From positions 1 to 64,000 of the forward strand of contig CAJNDS010002480.1 of assembly GCA_905221605.1 (NCBI GenBank): DNA of 64,000 nucleotides, written 5' to 3'. The stretch is from Symbiodinium natans (taxonomy: Eukaryota > Sar > Dinophyceae > Suessiales > Symbiodiniaceae). The notes beneath the pieces are model-generated. The model had not been told where the DNA came from, did no database searches, and saw only the letters and a list, made by a program, of their open reading frames with translations. Shown here one piece after another: positions 10,701 through 22,795 of this stretch; position 1 is the stretch's first letter; each line of letters begins with the position of its first letter. Position numbers and translations under genes: made by a program.

Positions 10701-13700
10701 GTTTCGGGTTTAGTTAGGGTTTAGGGTTTAGGGTTTAGGGTTTAGGGTTTAGGGTTCAGGGTTCAGGGTTCAGGGTTTAGGGTTTGGGGTTTGGGGTTTG
10801 GGGTTTAGGGTTTGGGGTTTGGGGTTTAGGGTTTAGGGTTTAGGGACCCTAAAACCCTATTCAACCCCAGTTCAGCATGCCGGGTGCCTGCGGCCTGGAA
10901 GATGGAACTGGCAGCTCCAGAAAATCTTCCTGTGCCGGGAGGCTAAGGGTCTAGGGTTTAGGGTTTATGGGGACTATATTATGTGGTTTAGTGTTGGGGG
11001 CTTAGGGTATAGACTTTGGGTTTTGAGTTGTGTTTCTACGTTCACAAAAGTGTATGCGCAAGCCGTCGGCAACAAAACCCAACAGCCCAACGCCCCCAAT
11101 ACTTCTGGCACTTGTTGCCTAATCCCAAACCACTTGCCAGCCCAGTAGGAAATTATGAGAAGCACACCTGTTTTGGGTTGGCTTCCTTCTATAAGGGACC
11201 TAGAACACCCCAAAAAAAGGCAGACAAAACCCTAAAACCCCCAACACCCTAAACCCTAAACCCTACGCCCTAAACCCTGAACCCCAGAACCCTCGCCCTA
11301 GAGCCCCTCATGGCCCTGCACCCAGGACTCAACCTAGGATGGCCCCTAAGACCCACTGACACATATTCCGGAATATGATCCTCTTAAAGCCAATAAGGGA
11401 AAATAAAAAAGGACCCAGGTCTCAGTTGTCAAGGGCCTAGCCCTAAACCCTAAACCCTAAACCCTAAACCCTGAACCCTGAATGCTGAACCCTGAACCCT
11501 GAACCCTAAACCCTAAACCCTAAACCCTAAACCCTAAACCCTAAACCCTAAACAAACCAAGCCGGCCTTCTGCCTCCAGAAGGCTGCAAACTTGCGGCCG
11601 AATGTCTGCACGCGGAGGCATCGGGCAGAGAAACTTCGGTTTCGGAGGGTTCAGGGTTTAGGGTTTAGGGTTTGGGGGTTTAGGGTTTAGGGTTTGGGGG
11701 TTTAGGGTTTAGGGTTTCGGGTTTAGGGTTTTTGGTTCGGGGTTTAGGGTTTGCAAAATGGGTTGGTTAGCAACGGGCCATAGACCGCAAGCCCCCGCCT
11801 CATAACGGCCCTTAGGGTATGTAGGCCACCCACAAGCCTGTGATTGAGGTAACCCGACAGGACTCGACCTGTAACAATCATCTACAGTAAGATTCCTTCC
11901 TGACTCGAGATTCAGAGACTAGGATGCCAACACCCTGTTTATAACCTCACGGATACCACACAGCTGGGGCCCTTTGAAGCACCACCTATACGAAGATGTG
12001 AGACGCCAAATGCAACATCCCAAACCCGAAATACAACTCACTCCCCCCCCCCCCCCCCCCCCCCCCTAAACCGCAGGCCCAAAACCCCAAACCCCCAAAC
12101 CCCCAAACCCTCAAACCCTACCTAAAAACCTAAGCCCTAAACCACAAAACAAACCCATACGCCTGAATGAACCCCCCAAAAAACTCGAAACCCTAAACCC
12201 TAAACCCTAAACCACCCAAGCTTAGGCTCGAATTGCAGGGCCTCTTGCCGCAGCTCGCCGGTCTCTTCCTCAAGGCTCGTCAGAGGCTCATGAACTCTCT
12301 TTCAGATGGGTGGGGTTTAGGGTTTAGGGCATTTAGGGCATTTAGGGCGTTTAGGGCGTTTAGGGTTTAGGGTTTAGGGTTTAAGGTTTAGGGTGTAATA
12401 AGTAATAAGGGTGTAGGGTGTAGGGTGTAGGGTTTAGGGCTTAGGTTTGCGGATTCGGGGCCTTGGGCTTAGGGTTTGCGGCTTGGGGTTTTGGGGTTTT
12501 TGAGTTTTCGGGATTAACAGAGCACCCCGCTTGAGCCCACACCGTGCCTATTTCTGGTTCGTGATAGGAAGCTAGGTACCTTTAATACAGTCCTTGAAAG
12601 GTGATGGAGACTACATATACATGCCGGATTCCAATCACGTGCTAGCAAGATACTTCAACAGACACAGTGCAAGGCATAACGCCAAGCTTGTTACAAAGAC
12701 GTATAGTTCTACCCTTCCAAACCCGAACTAGGATGGCCGTTAAACCCCTTTAAGGTTTAGGGTTTAGGGTTTAAGGTTTAGGGTTTAGGGCAATATTCCT
12801 GAAAATGATCTTCTTAAACCCAACAAGGGGAAATACAACACGGCCCAAGGGCCTACCTAAACCTGAACCAGGCAACTCACAGAATCCGCAGATACCAAAC
12901 GCCCCCAAAACCGAACACAAAAACCGAGAGAGCCTAACCTTAAGCCTAAACTCCCAAAACTACCCGAAATCGCACACCATGAAAGCCCCAAGTCCTAAAC
13001 CCAGCCCGAAACTCAGCCTGACAAACAGGACCCACTACCCTCTAGGGATGTTTCCCAAAACCGTCCAGCCAACCCCTAAATCATATAACCCTAAACCCAA
13101 AACCCAAAACCCTAAACCCTAAACCCTGCCTCCAGGCCCAGGGCCTCAGCACATCGGTGCAGCGCCGCGTCCGACACTGGCGGGGCAGCGCGGTCGCCCA
13201 ACTCCTGGCAGTATGGCCCTTAGAAACCCCCTCAGGGATTAGGGTTTAGGGTTTAGGGTTTGGGGTTTAGGGTGTAGGGTTTGAGGTTTAGGGTTCAGGG
13301 TTTGGGGTTTAGGGTGACGCAGGAGTAAGCTAGGAACAAGAAAGGCGCCCCTTTTGGGTTAAAATAAGGTGTTTTACAAGGGAACCCAAACCACAAAAAA
13401 AGGAACAAGGGCCTACTCTGGGCCCTAGAAAATATACCTGAAATACGATGCTCTTAAACCCAATGAGGGAACATATGGAGCATCCCAAGGGCCCACCTAG
13501 CCGGAGAGGGTGTGGGGGTGTAGGAGTTTGGGGCTGATTTTGGGCTTTAGGGTTAGGGTTTAGGGTTTAGGGTTTAGGGTTTAGGGTTTAGGGTTTAGGG
13601 TTTAGGGTTTAGGGTTTAGGGTTTAGGGTTTAGGGTTTAGGGTTTAGGGTTTAGGGGCTTGGCTGGAATCCTGGCTCCGTGGTGCATGCAGCAAAAGATG

Positions 13701-14378
13701 CAGCAGCAGTAGTCGCAAACTTCACTAGGAGATCGTCCCCGATACGTCACTGTGCAGGCACCGCCTTGAAGCCCAAGAATACCCTATTCTGAGTACCGCA
13801 ATTTGAGCCTAACTAACTATGGGGCTGTCTGGGCTTGGGCTGGCGGATTCAGTGTTCAGGGCTTCCTTTAAGGGTCCATGTGTTCCATGCACCTTATCCT
13901 TACATACTTGGGCCCCAAAGTTCCGGGCTCGAGCCCTGAAACACTAAACCCGACGATCGCAATGACCTGAGTCCCGAACCCTAAATCCTAAACCCTAAAC
14001 CCCCAAAGCCCTAAATCCTAAGTCCTAGGCCCTCAACCCGGCTATGCCCTGGGCCCGACATCTCAAACACCGAAACTAGACCCTAAGGCCCGCAAAGCCT
14101 CAAACCCTAAAGCCCTATCTATACTGCCCAACAACCACAAACACGAAAACCCGTTTGAGGAATTTAGACTTGGGAACGCCCTCTCAACCCTAAACCCTGA
14201 TACCCTCATACCTCCCCTAAACCCTAAACCCTGATCCCTAAACCCTAAACCCTAAACCCTAGACCCTCAACCCTAAACAGGGGTCCTTGTCTCGCAGCTC
14301 CCTGAGGAGGCTCGACAGCTCCTCCCGCAGCAGGAAGCCGCGCCCCTCGGCATCGTGGGCGCGCCAGATCTCGCTGAC
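7716..14378 (-). CDS. EF-hand-like protein gene, seven mini-exons proposed
   Basis: Exon 14378-14286 reads VSEIWRAHDAEGRGFLLREE and continues LSSLLREL, an EF-hand helix-loop-helix with loop D-x-E-G-x-G-x-L-x-x-x-E. Position 5 is Arg, so calcium binding is doubtful. The following minus-strand AG-bounded islands are all open in phase 0: 13204-13130 (ELGDRAAPPVSDAALHRCAE), 12268-12242 (EETGELRQE, 27 nt), 11633-11574, 10313-10263, 8515-8474 (VNGETAPESESAKK) and 7775-7716. Donors are GA, GC, GC, GC, GC, GC and GA. The first two clearly fit together; linking the rest rests on strand, phase and splice-site style only. The protein's start and end are not seen. Confidence 0.5.
8941..9890. repeat. Tandem array of 92-bp hairpin units
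   Basis: Units start with AAGAGG at 8941, 9033, 9125, 9217, 9309, 9401, 9493 (only 28 bp), 9521, 9613 and 9792. Each full unit is an inverted repeat: arm CCCGGCACAAAAAGTCACCT, about 25-nt loop with CAGGCCGGAAAGGCC, then the complementary arm. Units at 9401 and 9613 share a loop variant (GCTTGGGG), so part of the array was duplicated as a block. The last copy has the longest terminal inverted repeat, ending GCCTCTTCCCC. Open frames seen across it are repeat artefacts. Confidence 0.95.
10476..10500. repeat. Poly-C tract
   Basis: Over twenty C in a row, one of many homopolymer C or G runs in the window (others near 12044, 20230, 25561, 26942, 33188, 34686, 37228, 42190-42310, 45657, 47676, 48298 and 50351-50392). 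Confidence 0.95.
12729..12860. mobile_element. MITE-like family E copy with telomere repeat inside
   Basis: Left end AGGATGGCCGTTAAACCC, right part GATCTTCTTAAACCCAACAAG and CCCAAGGGCCTACCT. TTTAGGG units interrupt it after CCTTTAAGG. Related: 3678-3775, 11333-11425, 13434-13502, 30908-31036 (two partial), 34733-34796. Confidence 0.7.
13551..13655 (+). repeat. Perfect (TTTAGGG)n array
   Basis: About fifteen nearly identical heptamers, plus orientation. Confidence 0.97.
14286..14378 (-). CDS. EF-hand exon
   Basis: Thirty-one codons between AG|G acceptor (GAGAAG|G) and GA donor (AAG|GACCCC). The loop starts at Asp and has Glu at position 12, preceded by an amphipathic helix ending in A-H and followed by L-S-S-L-L. 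Confidence 0.75.
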
Positions 14379-14944
14379 CTTCTCTCACTCCGAACCTTAA
14401 ACCCTAAACCCTAAACCCTAAACCCTAAACCCTAAACCCTAAACCCTATAGGCCCTAAACCCTATGTCTTGAGTGCTTAGAGGGTTTATATAGCAGGACT
14501 TGGGCTCGAAAAAGCTTGGAGGGTTCAAAGTGCAGAGATGTTGTTTGGGGTTGCGGGGCATAAATGCTTATAGGGTTAACAGGGCTTGGACTAAACGCAG
14601 AAAAAATGTGTTGGGGGTCTGGGGAAGCGGAGCTGAGGGGCCTGTTCCGCTGCCCCCCAAGGATCCATGTACCCAGCTTAGGGTTCGGGGTTCAGGTGTT
14701 GGGGGTTTAGAGCAGAAACTTAGACCGAAACAGGGCTTAGGATGTGTCGGGTGTGTCTCGAGACCCTGAACCCTAAACAGCCTAAGTCAAACCCCGAACT
14801 TTGAAGTACAGGGTTCAGGTCTATTTCAGTGACGACTTTGGGACGCAAGCATCCCCACTCAAAGTACCTGGATCCCCTGGGATCAGTCTTCGACCTACCA
14901 GTCATCCACACTGACAGGTCTAGTGATAGTCGGTCTAAGCAGCC

Positions 14945-16260
14945 CAAACCCTAAACCCTAAATTTCAGAACATAAACCCTAAACCTTGAACCTTAAATCA
15001 CCGGCAATATTGTGCCCTTGTAACCCCGTTAAACACAATGCAGCTGCAATTTGCCCAAATAGACCCCTACACTTTCCCAGTTTTCCTTCGCAAGCTGGGG
15101 TGCATCTGACCTTGCATGGTCAGAACCTCGCACGTCCCAGAGCATGACAATTAAAATGAAGCAGTGGCTTCCTACACGTGGCAACCCGGCGAGGGAAGAG
15201 GAATTCAGGAGCCTAAAGCATTGCCCGTATGCTGCCCTGGGAACGGGTTTAGGGTTTAGAGTTTAGGGTTCTAGTGACCTAGGCAACTGTATTCTGAACT
15301 TCGGTGTCTAGCTCACAGGCGAGTCAGGCTTTGCTCCAACTGTGCGGTTCTCAGCGCGTTGTATTTCTCTTCCCTCACCACTGGGCCAGAGCGATGAGCT
15401 CTACAGAAACGAAGCACGCTGCTTGCTAATCAGCTGCTGCATTTGGATGCTGCACTGGCAAGTTCAAGCTAGGTGTCTAAGGTGCCCAGCCTCTGTCAGA
15501 CATCTACAGGTTGCAGGATTTAAGGGATGGACCAAGTATCCTAAGCCCCAAGCCCTAGACCCAGGGTTTGAGGTTTCTTATGTTCAGGCTAATTTGATTT
15601 CTTCAGGATGTCAATCTTCTCGGTCTAGGGTGTTCAGGTTGATTTAGGCGTCTATAGGTCTTGGGGGGTTTGGGGTTTGGTTCTCGGGCTTAGGGGGCTT
15701 GACTACGCATCGCAACAGCCTTGCTGAGCTCGACAGCAAGCTGCGACACAAAATTGTGTGAAGCGATGGCTTCCTACACCGTGGTGAGGTTCAAGGTTTG
15801 TAGGGTCTGAGGTTTTGGCTGTGGGCACCCGCAACGCCAAACCCTGAGGGGCTTTGGGGCTAGTTTAAGGTTTAGATTGTGGCAGGGGTTTTAGGGTTTG
15901 GGGCTTTGGGGTCCAGTCTAGGATTGGAGGCTATAGGGGTTTGGGGTTTAGGGCTTAGGGTGTATGATTGGCTCTGCTTTTGGCGGTCCTTGCTCATGCT
16001 CCGCATGCCCTAGAATGCTTGCGCTCTAACAGCTTCGGGGCCAGGAAATATGCCCTTAACCAGAAAAGGATCTTCAAACATCTTACTTCAATAATACCGC
16101 ATATATTGAGATTTTGGAGGCTTCTGGTACGTTGAAGCATTCGCCAGTCCGCACGCCAGGTCGCAAAGCCGCGTTGCCATCCGTTTGTCCGCTCACTGGT
16201 CGTGGACACTTGGAGGGTCCGGTTTGAGGACCCTAAACCCTAAGCCCTAAACGGGTTGCT
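14945..16260. other. Region between the OPR and EF-hand-like genes
   Basis: Degenerate telomere-like units with open frames of 70-100 codons on either strand (15342-15647 plus, 15994-16209 minus). None is recognised, and none has clean AG|G boundaries. The minus frame at 15994 has mixed composition and could be a decayed fragment. Confidence 0.35.
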
Positions 16261-16371
16261 TGCTATGGCTTAGGGCGTTTGGGCGTTCATAATGGGGTCC
16301 AAGGCTCAGGAGGAGCAGAGAGAATCAGGGGTCTTACGGTTCGGAGACTTTGCTTTTGCTTTGAGGGCGTC

Positions 16372-16438
16372 CTGCAAACTTGTCCGGGCCGAGCTTGCTG
16401 TACTCCACCTCATCGGCGGAGAAGCCCCTGCGCTGCAC
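16372..16438 (-). CDS. Candidate exon just downstream of the OPR gene
   Basis: Minus-strand open frame reading RRGFSADEVEYSKLGPDKF between ACGGAG|G and GCAG|GACG. Amino-acid composition and codon use look genuine. It may belong to a gene starting after the OPR stop or to the 5' part of the EF-hand-like gene. Product not recognised. Confidence 0.45.
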
Positions 16439-16688
16439 CTCCGTGCGAAGAGCCGACCGAAAGTTCACATACCTGGGTGCACGTGGGCGGGCGGCTGGGT
16501 TGGCATGTGCCGTGTGGGGCCTTGTGTTTTTACCCTTAACCCAGAGGGTCCATTTGTAGTACGAATATGGAACTAGGTACCTAAAAACCAGCCTAAATAG
16601 GGTGTTTGGGGTACGAATGTAAACCTCCTAGCGCCCGATGCCGGGCCTTAGTGTGAGGAATCACCGAAAGAATCGAGACAGACAGAAT

Positions 16689-19058
16689 TCACATGCAGTA
16701 CGAGCTACCTGTCATCAGCATCGAGTGTCCTGAGTCATGGCTCAGCAAATAACCACTAGGCAGAGTGGTCTCATCATCCCTCCAAGCGCCCTGACTTGAC
16801 TGGGGCTGCGACTCAAACGACCAGGAAAGGGCACAAATACCCCAGTCTTTCATCGTGGGCAGCTCCGGCTGCAGTTTTGAAGCAGCATCTGTCAAGAAGC
16901 TCTTGTGTCCTTCACACGTACGCAGCTGCTGCAGAACGATAATGCATGTCTTATGCTTCACAATCATTGTGGGTGGAGCAAAATCAAGTTCACGCAGCGA
17001 CGCAGCGTGCGGCAACACATCAGGAATTGAACCCCTCAGGCTCATCCATCATGCGCATGACTCTGATAACGTTTGGAAGCACCTAGCAGCCTACGATACC
17101 GCTACACAAAGCTGAGCATGGCTGGGCACAACAGCTGCGTCCAGCATGGTGTAGGTCCCCTTCGAGACGCGACATAAGTGCCTAAGCTGCAAGACACCTG
17201 ACAACGATCACTTGCAGGGCATCAGCATCAGATGTCGGCTTGCTGTCGGCGTGCTGTAGCGCGTCTTGCATGCGCGGATGTCCGAAGTCCGGCCAGATCG
17301 CATCTGGAAAATCTTCACACAGCACGCTAATGTAATGCAAGTTTGGCACAACGGTTCTTTGTGGTTCACATCGGACGGAAGTTTAACCTGCCGTTCAGCC
17401 TGTCATGTGTTCGCGTGCATGCGCGCATGCAAATGCGTGCATGCAGGTGCGCGTAGCCCAACAGGCTCAAGGCCCAAGGCACTGTAGACAGGTGGACATG
17501 CCAAGCTCAATTGCAATTACTTTCATGTCCAGTCCTGTGACCCCCAGCTTCGCATGAGCCCACACGAGGGAAGAAAGCTCCAGCTGCACCATCTTCCCCT
17601 GCTTGCCACGCACTGCCTTCATCATGGCTTTGGTGAGGGTATCCAGGGCAGCAGCATCCTCCAGAGAAAGGAGCAGCAACTGGGGCCGGAGCTTTAGACG
17701 ATATTACATTGCATATAGCTTGCTTATGTAAACAATCGCGCTGTATCATCTTGCTGCGAAGATAAGCAGGGGAAATGTCTTGAACTAGGGGCACTCTCTG
17801 CAAGCTTACACCGATATGTCTCAGGGAGGTTTCGTGGACGCAGCTGCCTTCCACCCAGTGTTTGCCAAGCCCCAGCAGAAGTTGGAGATATTCTGCGGAT
17901 CTGATTGAAACTCTGGCGCTATCCGTAGTGCACGTTCACAAAGCTTTCGCATCAGCGGAGAAATTGCTTGCATACTCAGCTCCAGCTTTCCGAATGCCCA
18001 GACTACATTCGCACACTGCTGGGCAGTGTAAGATACGTCCCCCATCTCAGCTGCCATCTGGGCCAGAGATTCGACGTGTGATGCCGGAGGAGGTACATAT
18101 TCCTTCAGCTTGGCAACTGCCCAGACAGTATTGGAGACAACCTGCGGCATCATGCTGACAGTCTTGTTGTGCATCGTGTATACCTCTACCAGTCTTTCTG
18201 TCAAAATGTTTATAAGTGGAAAAAGCTCCGTCGACACCTGACGTAACTCAGCAGCAGACCACACAATATTAGATATGTTTTGACCTTCCATCTCCCTGAC
18301 CACTGCCTTTACCCGTGCGGCTAGCTGCGGCAGCAAGTCAAGCAGCCCTGGCAAATCATCTCTCATCTTTGCGACGCACCAAATTGAGTTTGACACATCT
18401 TGACAATTCATTGATGGAACAAGATGGGCCAACCTGGGCAAGACTGTCGTAAACAAGTCTTCCAGTTCTGGCTTGCTCAAATGCATGGCGGCACTTGCCC
18501 AAGCGACATTAACAATCTGCTGATGATCCATGCAGGGTGCCGACAACTTCACAGCATCAAGCAAAACTGGCTTCAGTGACGCCATTGGTAGCCTGTCATG
18601 CAGCTTTGCCAACGCCCAAAGCATACTGGCGCATGCACGATGGTGGGAGGTATCGCCCTTGCGTATTGCAATTCGCAGCTTCGCAGCCGCCATGGCCTTC
18701 AAGCCCATAAAACAAGCATCTTCGCCAAGTTGTGGGGTTATCTGCGCATGCAAGTGGCCGAGGCGGGTGAAAGCAGCGGCAATGGAAATCAAATTCAAAT
18801 GGGGGTTAGAAGTCTCCTGTCTGATAGCTTGAAGGACAAGTTGTGGTGATTCTGCTTCAGTTACTGCACGCGTGATGATGTCGGGCCGTGTGTGCTCCGC
18901 CGCCATCACCAGCTTGGCATATTCGCGCACATGGCCTGTAACGAGATGATTGCACGCTGCCACTCCTGCACATGGCAAGTGTAGGTGTGCAAGCCTGATT
19001 GCTGCTCCTCCACAAGCGTTGGCCCATCGTGCAGCCGCAAAGATTTTTTTCCGGCCAT
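16689..19058 (-). CDS. Octotricopeptide-like (OPR/FAST-type) repeat protein
   Basis: Predicted organelle RNA-binding protein; OPR-type proteins act in chloroplast or mitochondrial RNA processing or translation. The main exon, about 18906-17848, encodes at least seven degenerate helical repeats with the core N-x-x-W-A-x-A-K-L: MLWALAKL, NVAWASAAM, NSIWCVAKM, NIVWSAAEL, NTVWAVAKL, NVVWAFGKL, NFCWGLANT. Donor AAG|GCAGCT (17848) to acceptor GGAG|GAT (17658) continues in phase with LSSLVWAHAKLGV. A later exon (about 17040-16760) has WGICALSWSF, probably another repeat, and its frame stops at 16689. The start is uncertain: ATG at 18906 in a good context, or an upstream exon 19058-18966 starting MAGKKSLRLHDG. 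No RAP domain is visible. The gene is compact, with long exons and hardly any telomere-like repeat, unlike its neighbours. Confidence 0.78.
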
Positions 19059-19159
19059 GGCTTGCACATGCTCAGGTACGGATGCTGTTCTCAGACATGG
19101 CAGCGCACGCATTGAGAGAGTGAATTCGTGAGAAAAGACAAGCAAACTCATCAACAACA

Positions 19160-20190
19160 AAAAGCCCCAGTTGGCCCTTTAACTTAAACCCTCCGAGAAC
19201 AGCAATTCCTAAGCATGACCCTCGTGAACCCAGTACGGCAAGGAAATACAAACGGAGTGATTGAAAACCCCTCAGTAATATGGTACTTTTAAGAGTCTTT
19301 GAACGGTCAGCGAGCCAGCCAAGGAACCTCACATGAAACATTATGGTATTTCTGGGGTTTTCCTTTTCAAAAAATATTCTGCTAGTCTCGCAATAAACCC
19401 ACAAGAAATACTAATATAATTCAATCGCGTACCTCTGAGAATAGGCCCACAACCAAAATACGCTAAAATTCGCCCGTGTCTTACTGTACATTCATATATG
19501 CTTATATGATTCACTGCATTTGTAAGGCCTGTAAACACGGGCACATGATGATATTTCCGCGTGCAACTTTCTAATGCCTGATTGTATCATGCGACCAACT
19601 CCAGCAGCAAGAAACACTGCTGACAAGGAACCCACCCTCGGCACCCCAACATCAGGTTTTCCTGCTATAACCGTGAACACCTTGGAATCATAAGCCAGGA
19701 ACTAGCGCGGAGACCCCCTATAATATTGAGTCATCTGGTCAAGTGACCCCCATCGCCAGTACCGTACCTGAATGGCATTTCTTATGCCAATGTGCTATGT
19801 TAAAAGCTGTACAAAATAAGAATTCAGGATTCGCTCTGTTATTTACTTCTATCCTCATCCTATTACTCTATGAGACGTCTTTCAATGTCGTTCATTCTGT
19901 TTGATGTATGATTCAGACGTCCAGCAGTTTCTTTCACTTTCTGCTATTTGGATAGGCGGTCCATGTCCAGTAGACAACTATCTAATATGGTCGTATCTTG
20001 ACACGACATGATTATTTTCTGATTTTCTGTTGTCGTATTCGCTTGTTCGTTTCAATCACGTGCACTCATTATACCCCATAAGCCTTCTAGCTAATAAACC
20101 AGAGCTTAGGGTATGGCACACAAACGGCCTCCACTCAATCTATTGACAACATGGTTTCAGAGGCCCCTTATAGTTAGGCCACCCTGCACT
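19160..20190. other. Repeat-poor intergenic stretch 5' of the OPR gene
   Basis: About 1 kb of AT-richer sequence with no telomere-like units, no MITE and no convincing exon. As it lies directly upstream of the OPR gene on the minus strand, it is the likely place for its promoter, but no motif can be named. Confidence 0.5.
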
Positions 20191-20889
20191 TGCCCTATAA
20201 GCCCCAAAACCCCAGAAGCCTAAACCCTAACCCCCCCCCCCCCCCCCGCAGTCCACCAAGCCGCAGGCGCCTGCGCACCCAAAGAGCTGCGCGAGCCGCG
20301 CCGCGAGCCACCCGCGTCGGACATTCCATGGTCCGGGGAGTGCTTGGATTGCTGCAATCTGATTCCCGCAAGATCATAGAACCCATAAAACCGTTAACCT
20401 CAAGCTACCAGAAACCATTCTTGGATGAACGGCCACCCAGGTCAATGAGTTGCAACGTGGATGAGCAACTGGCAGGAAGCAAGAGATTTCTGCTACCTCC
20501 TGGATCTTGGTAAAGCATTAGGTAAATACTTACTGACGAACCCATCGTCTATGGTTCCTTTGACAGGGCTATATAGGAAAACTGGCTGATTCCTGATTCC
20601 CTAAACCTCACTCCGAACAGGAAAGCTTGGGTCAGGAGTTGAAACCAACCTACAAGGACGGTAGTTGCATGTCGCTCCTGTGTCCCAGCTGAAAAGTACA
20701 GCTTTTGCGCAGGTCATGAACACAATCCAAGTCCAAGCATTTGTGCGCGTACACTCCATGGCTTTCTCGTGTGTTGGGAGCACAGGATGCTGAAGAGATC
20801 GGCATGTGCGGTTTAGGGTTTAGGGTTTAGGGTTTAGGGTGTGGGGTTTAGGGTTTAGGGCTTAGGGCTTAGGGTGTAGGGTTTAGGGT

Positions 20890-21590
20890 TTAGGGCTAGC
20901 CATTAATGTACCCGGACAGGCGAGCATGGCTTGCTCACATTGTTTAAGCATACCAACCCGGCAACAGAAGCACAGGAGCACCTAACACCCACTTTGCTAC
21001 AAGGACAAACAAATTCCCAGACGTGCAGCTCAATGCACTCTTGGGCACCAAAGAAGGCCGATCCCGGCAATCCTAGTCCCTCGGTTGAATCCGCTCCTTG
21101 GCCGTGAACCCCTGTAAACTGTTCGTATCTTTATAGCATGCAGCTAAAACTGATACACGCATCTCCCAATAGGGTCTATACGGAGTAGGGCTAACTCTTG
21201 CCAAAAACGCAACTTATTGCAAACTGCAATAGCAACCTTGCCCAATCCTTATAACCTCCCCAACCACTACTATACTACCCTGTATCTCTATACCCTATAC
21301 TTCTCCAAGCTACAACCCTAGTCGCCGACTCGTGAAAGCAGATATGTATCAAAAGACTCTCTAACTCCCGTGGCTCCAACATGCGGAGAGGGTGAACAGC
21401 CCAAAGCTTGTGTTCCTAGACCCAAGAGTAACCTAGTGCCCCTTTTGGTTTGAAGGGCCTAGGGTTCGAGCGACTCAGTTTTGAGAACTGACAAGGCTAT
21501 GGTCGCTAGGCTTCGGGTTCCTAATGTTTCGAGCTCAGGTTGACCATGGGCCCTCAGGCCATGGGGCTATAGTTTTTGAAAGATTTAGGG
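20890..21590. other. Intergenic stretch, nothing recognised
   Basis: About 700 bp nearly free of telomere-like units apart from a partial family C element at 21417-21465. No open frame with coding character. Confidence 0.45.
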
Positions 21591-21652
21591 TTTAGGGTTT
21601 AGGGTTTAGGGTTTCCGGACTTCTCAAGCATGGACGCTAGCGCCGCAATGGC

Positions 21653-21682
21653 CTCAGCCCCACTGAGCTCGTCATTGCGGAT
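21653..21682 (-). CDS. Candidate 30-nt exon (IRNDELSGAE)
   Basis: Bounded by GCACAG| and GAG|GCCATT, phase 0, GC donor. The open frame continues on both sides as PPAQ and AIAALASMLEK, so the exon may be longer. Left flank TTTAGGG and right flank CCCTAAA, the reverse of the common arrangement. Product unknown. Confidence 0.4.
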
Positions 21683-21864
21683 CTGTGCGGGCGGGATCGC
21701 ATGAACCCTAAACCCTAAACCCTAAACCCTAAACCCTAAACCACTTTGGGGTTGAATCCAGGGGCGTAGGCTGCAGGAAGCTGGGGGAAGGGAGTTCAGA
21801 GTTGGGATTCATGTGGCACTCGGGCCCTTCTCGGTCCCTAAGGGTTCATGTAACATGTACCTCA

Positions 21865-21984
21865 ATATATATATATATATATCTCTGTATGTATACATAT
21901 ATATATATATATATTTATGTATATATATATATATATATATTTTTTGATATTTATTTATGTATATATATATATATATATATGCAT
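21865..21984. repeat. AT microsatellite inside a MITE-like element
   Basis: TA repeats expanded between the halves of a family A element (CCCTAAGGGTTCATG at 21837, ATACTTGGACCTC at 21988). Confidence 0.85.
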
Positions 21985-22136
21985 ATACATACTTGGACCT
22001 CAAGGCTAGTTTGGGGGTGGGGTTTGTCGGTAACTCATATGAAGTTCCTAAACCCTACTAGCCAAAGCCCTAAATACCCTCAGACCCACAAAGCCCGATA
22101 ATTACTGTAGACCCTACACAGCCTCAAAACTCAGCC

Positions 22137-22275
22137 AAACCCAACAACCCTGCAAACCCTATGAACCCTGTGAACCCAATAAACCCTATAAACCCCATGA
22201 GCCCGTTAAACCCTACAAACCCCATAAACCCCGTAAACCCTACAAACCCCGTAAGCCCTGTAAGCCCGAAGTAAA
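22137..22275 (-). repeat. Degenerate 9-bp tandem repeat (AACCCTATA-like)
   Basis: About fifteen degenerate units such as AACCCTGTG, AACCCTATA and AACCCCATA. This is again a 9-mer derivative of the telomere-like unit; the frame GFIGFTGF on minus is an artefact. Confidence 0.85.
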
Positions 22276-22444
22276 CCCAAAACCCCAAAGCCTGCGAACC
22301 AGCAAAACTCAACCGGAAAGGGGCACCCTGGACCCTAAACTCCGAACACCCCCTAAGCCCTAACCCTAAACCCCCTAAACCCTAAACCCTCAACCCTAAA
22401 CCCTAAACAAATCCTCGAAAACGACACCTCAGCGGCCACTGCGC

Positions 22445-22474
22445 CTCGGCCAGAACCCTCAGCCGCTCCCGTTC
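22445..22474 (-). CDS. Candidate 30-nt exon (ERERLRVLAE)
   Basis: Bounded by GGGAG|G and GAG|GCGCAG, phase 0, with CCCTAAA to the left and TTTAGGG-type repeat to the right. Reads as charged helix. It is the exon before 21682-21653 in transcript order, but the gene is unknown. Confidence 0.4.
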
Positions 22475-22527
22475 CTCCCGCACCAAACTTCAAACTGGGG
22501 TTCAGAGGCTTTAGGGCTTAATTGGGT

Positions 22528-22534
22528 TGAGCGT

Positions 22535-22629
<95 letters not shown>

Positions 22630-22630
22630 G
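22528..22630 (+). repeat. Variant array (TTGAGGG)n
   Basis: Fourteen GGGTTGA heptamers, a locally homogenised variant of the telomere-like unit, right of the 22474-22445 exon. Confidence 0.96.
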
Positions 22631-22795
22631 ATGTAGGGGGTCTAGGGTATAGGGTTTATAGAGTTCAGGGCGGCTTTTCTGCGCGTGCCAGTTCATCTCT
22701 CAGCTTAAGGCTTCCTACTGCAGGCTTTCGGCGAGTGCAGGAGTTGGGGTTGTAGGCTCCTGAACCCGAAACCCTAGAGCCCTAAGCCCTAAAAA

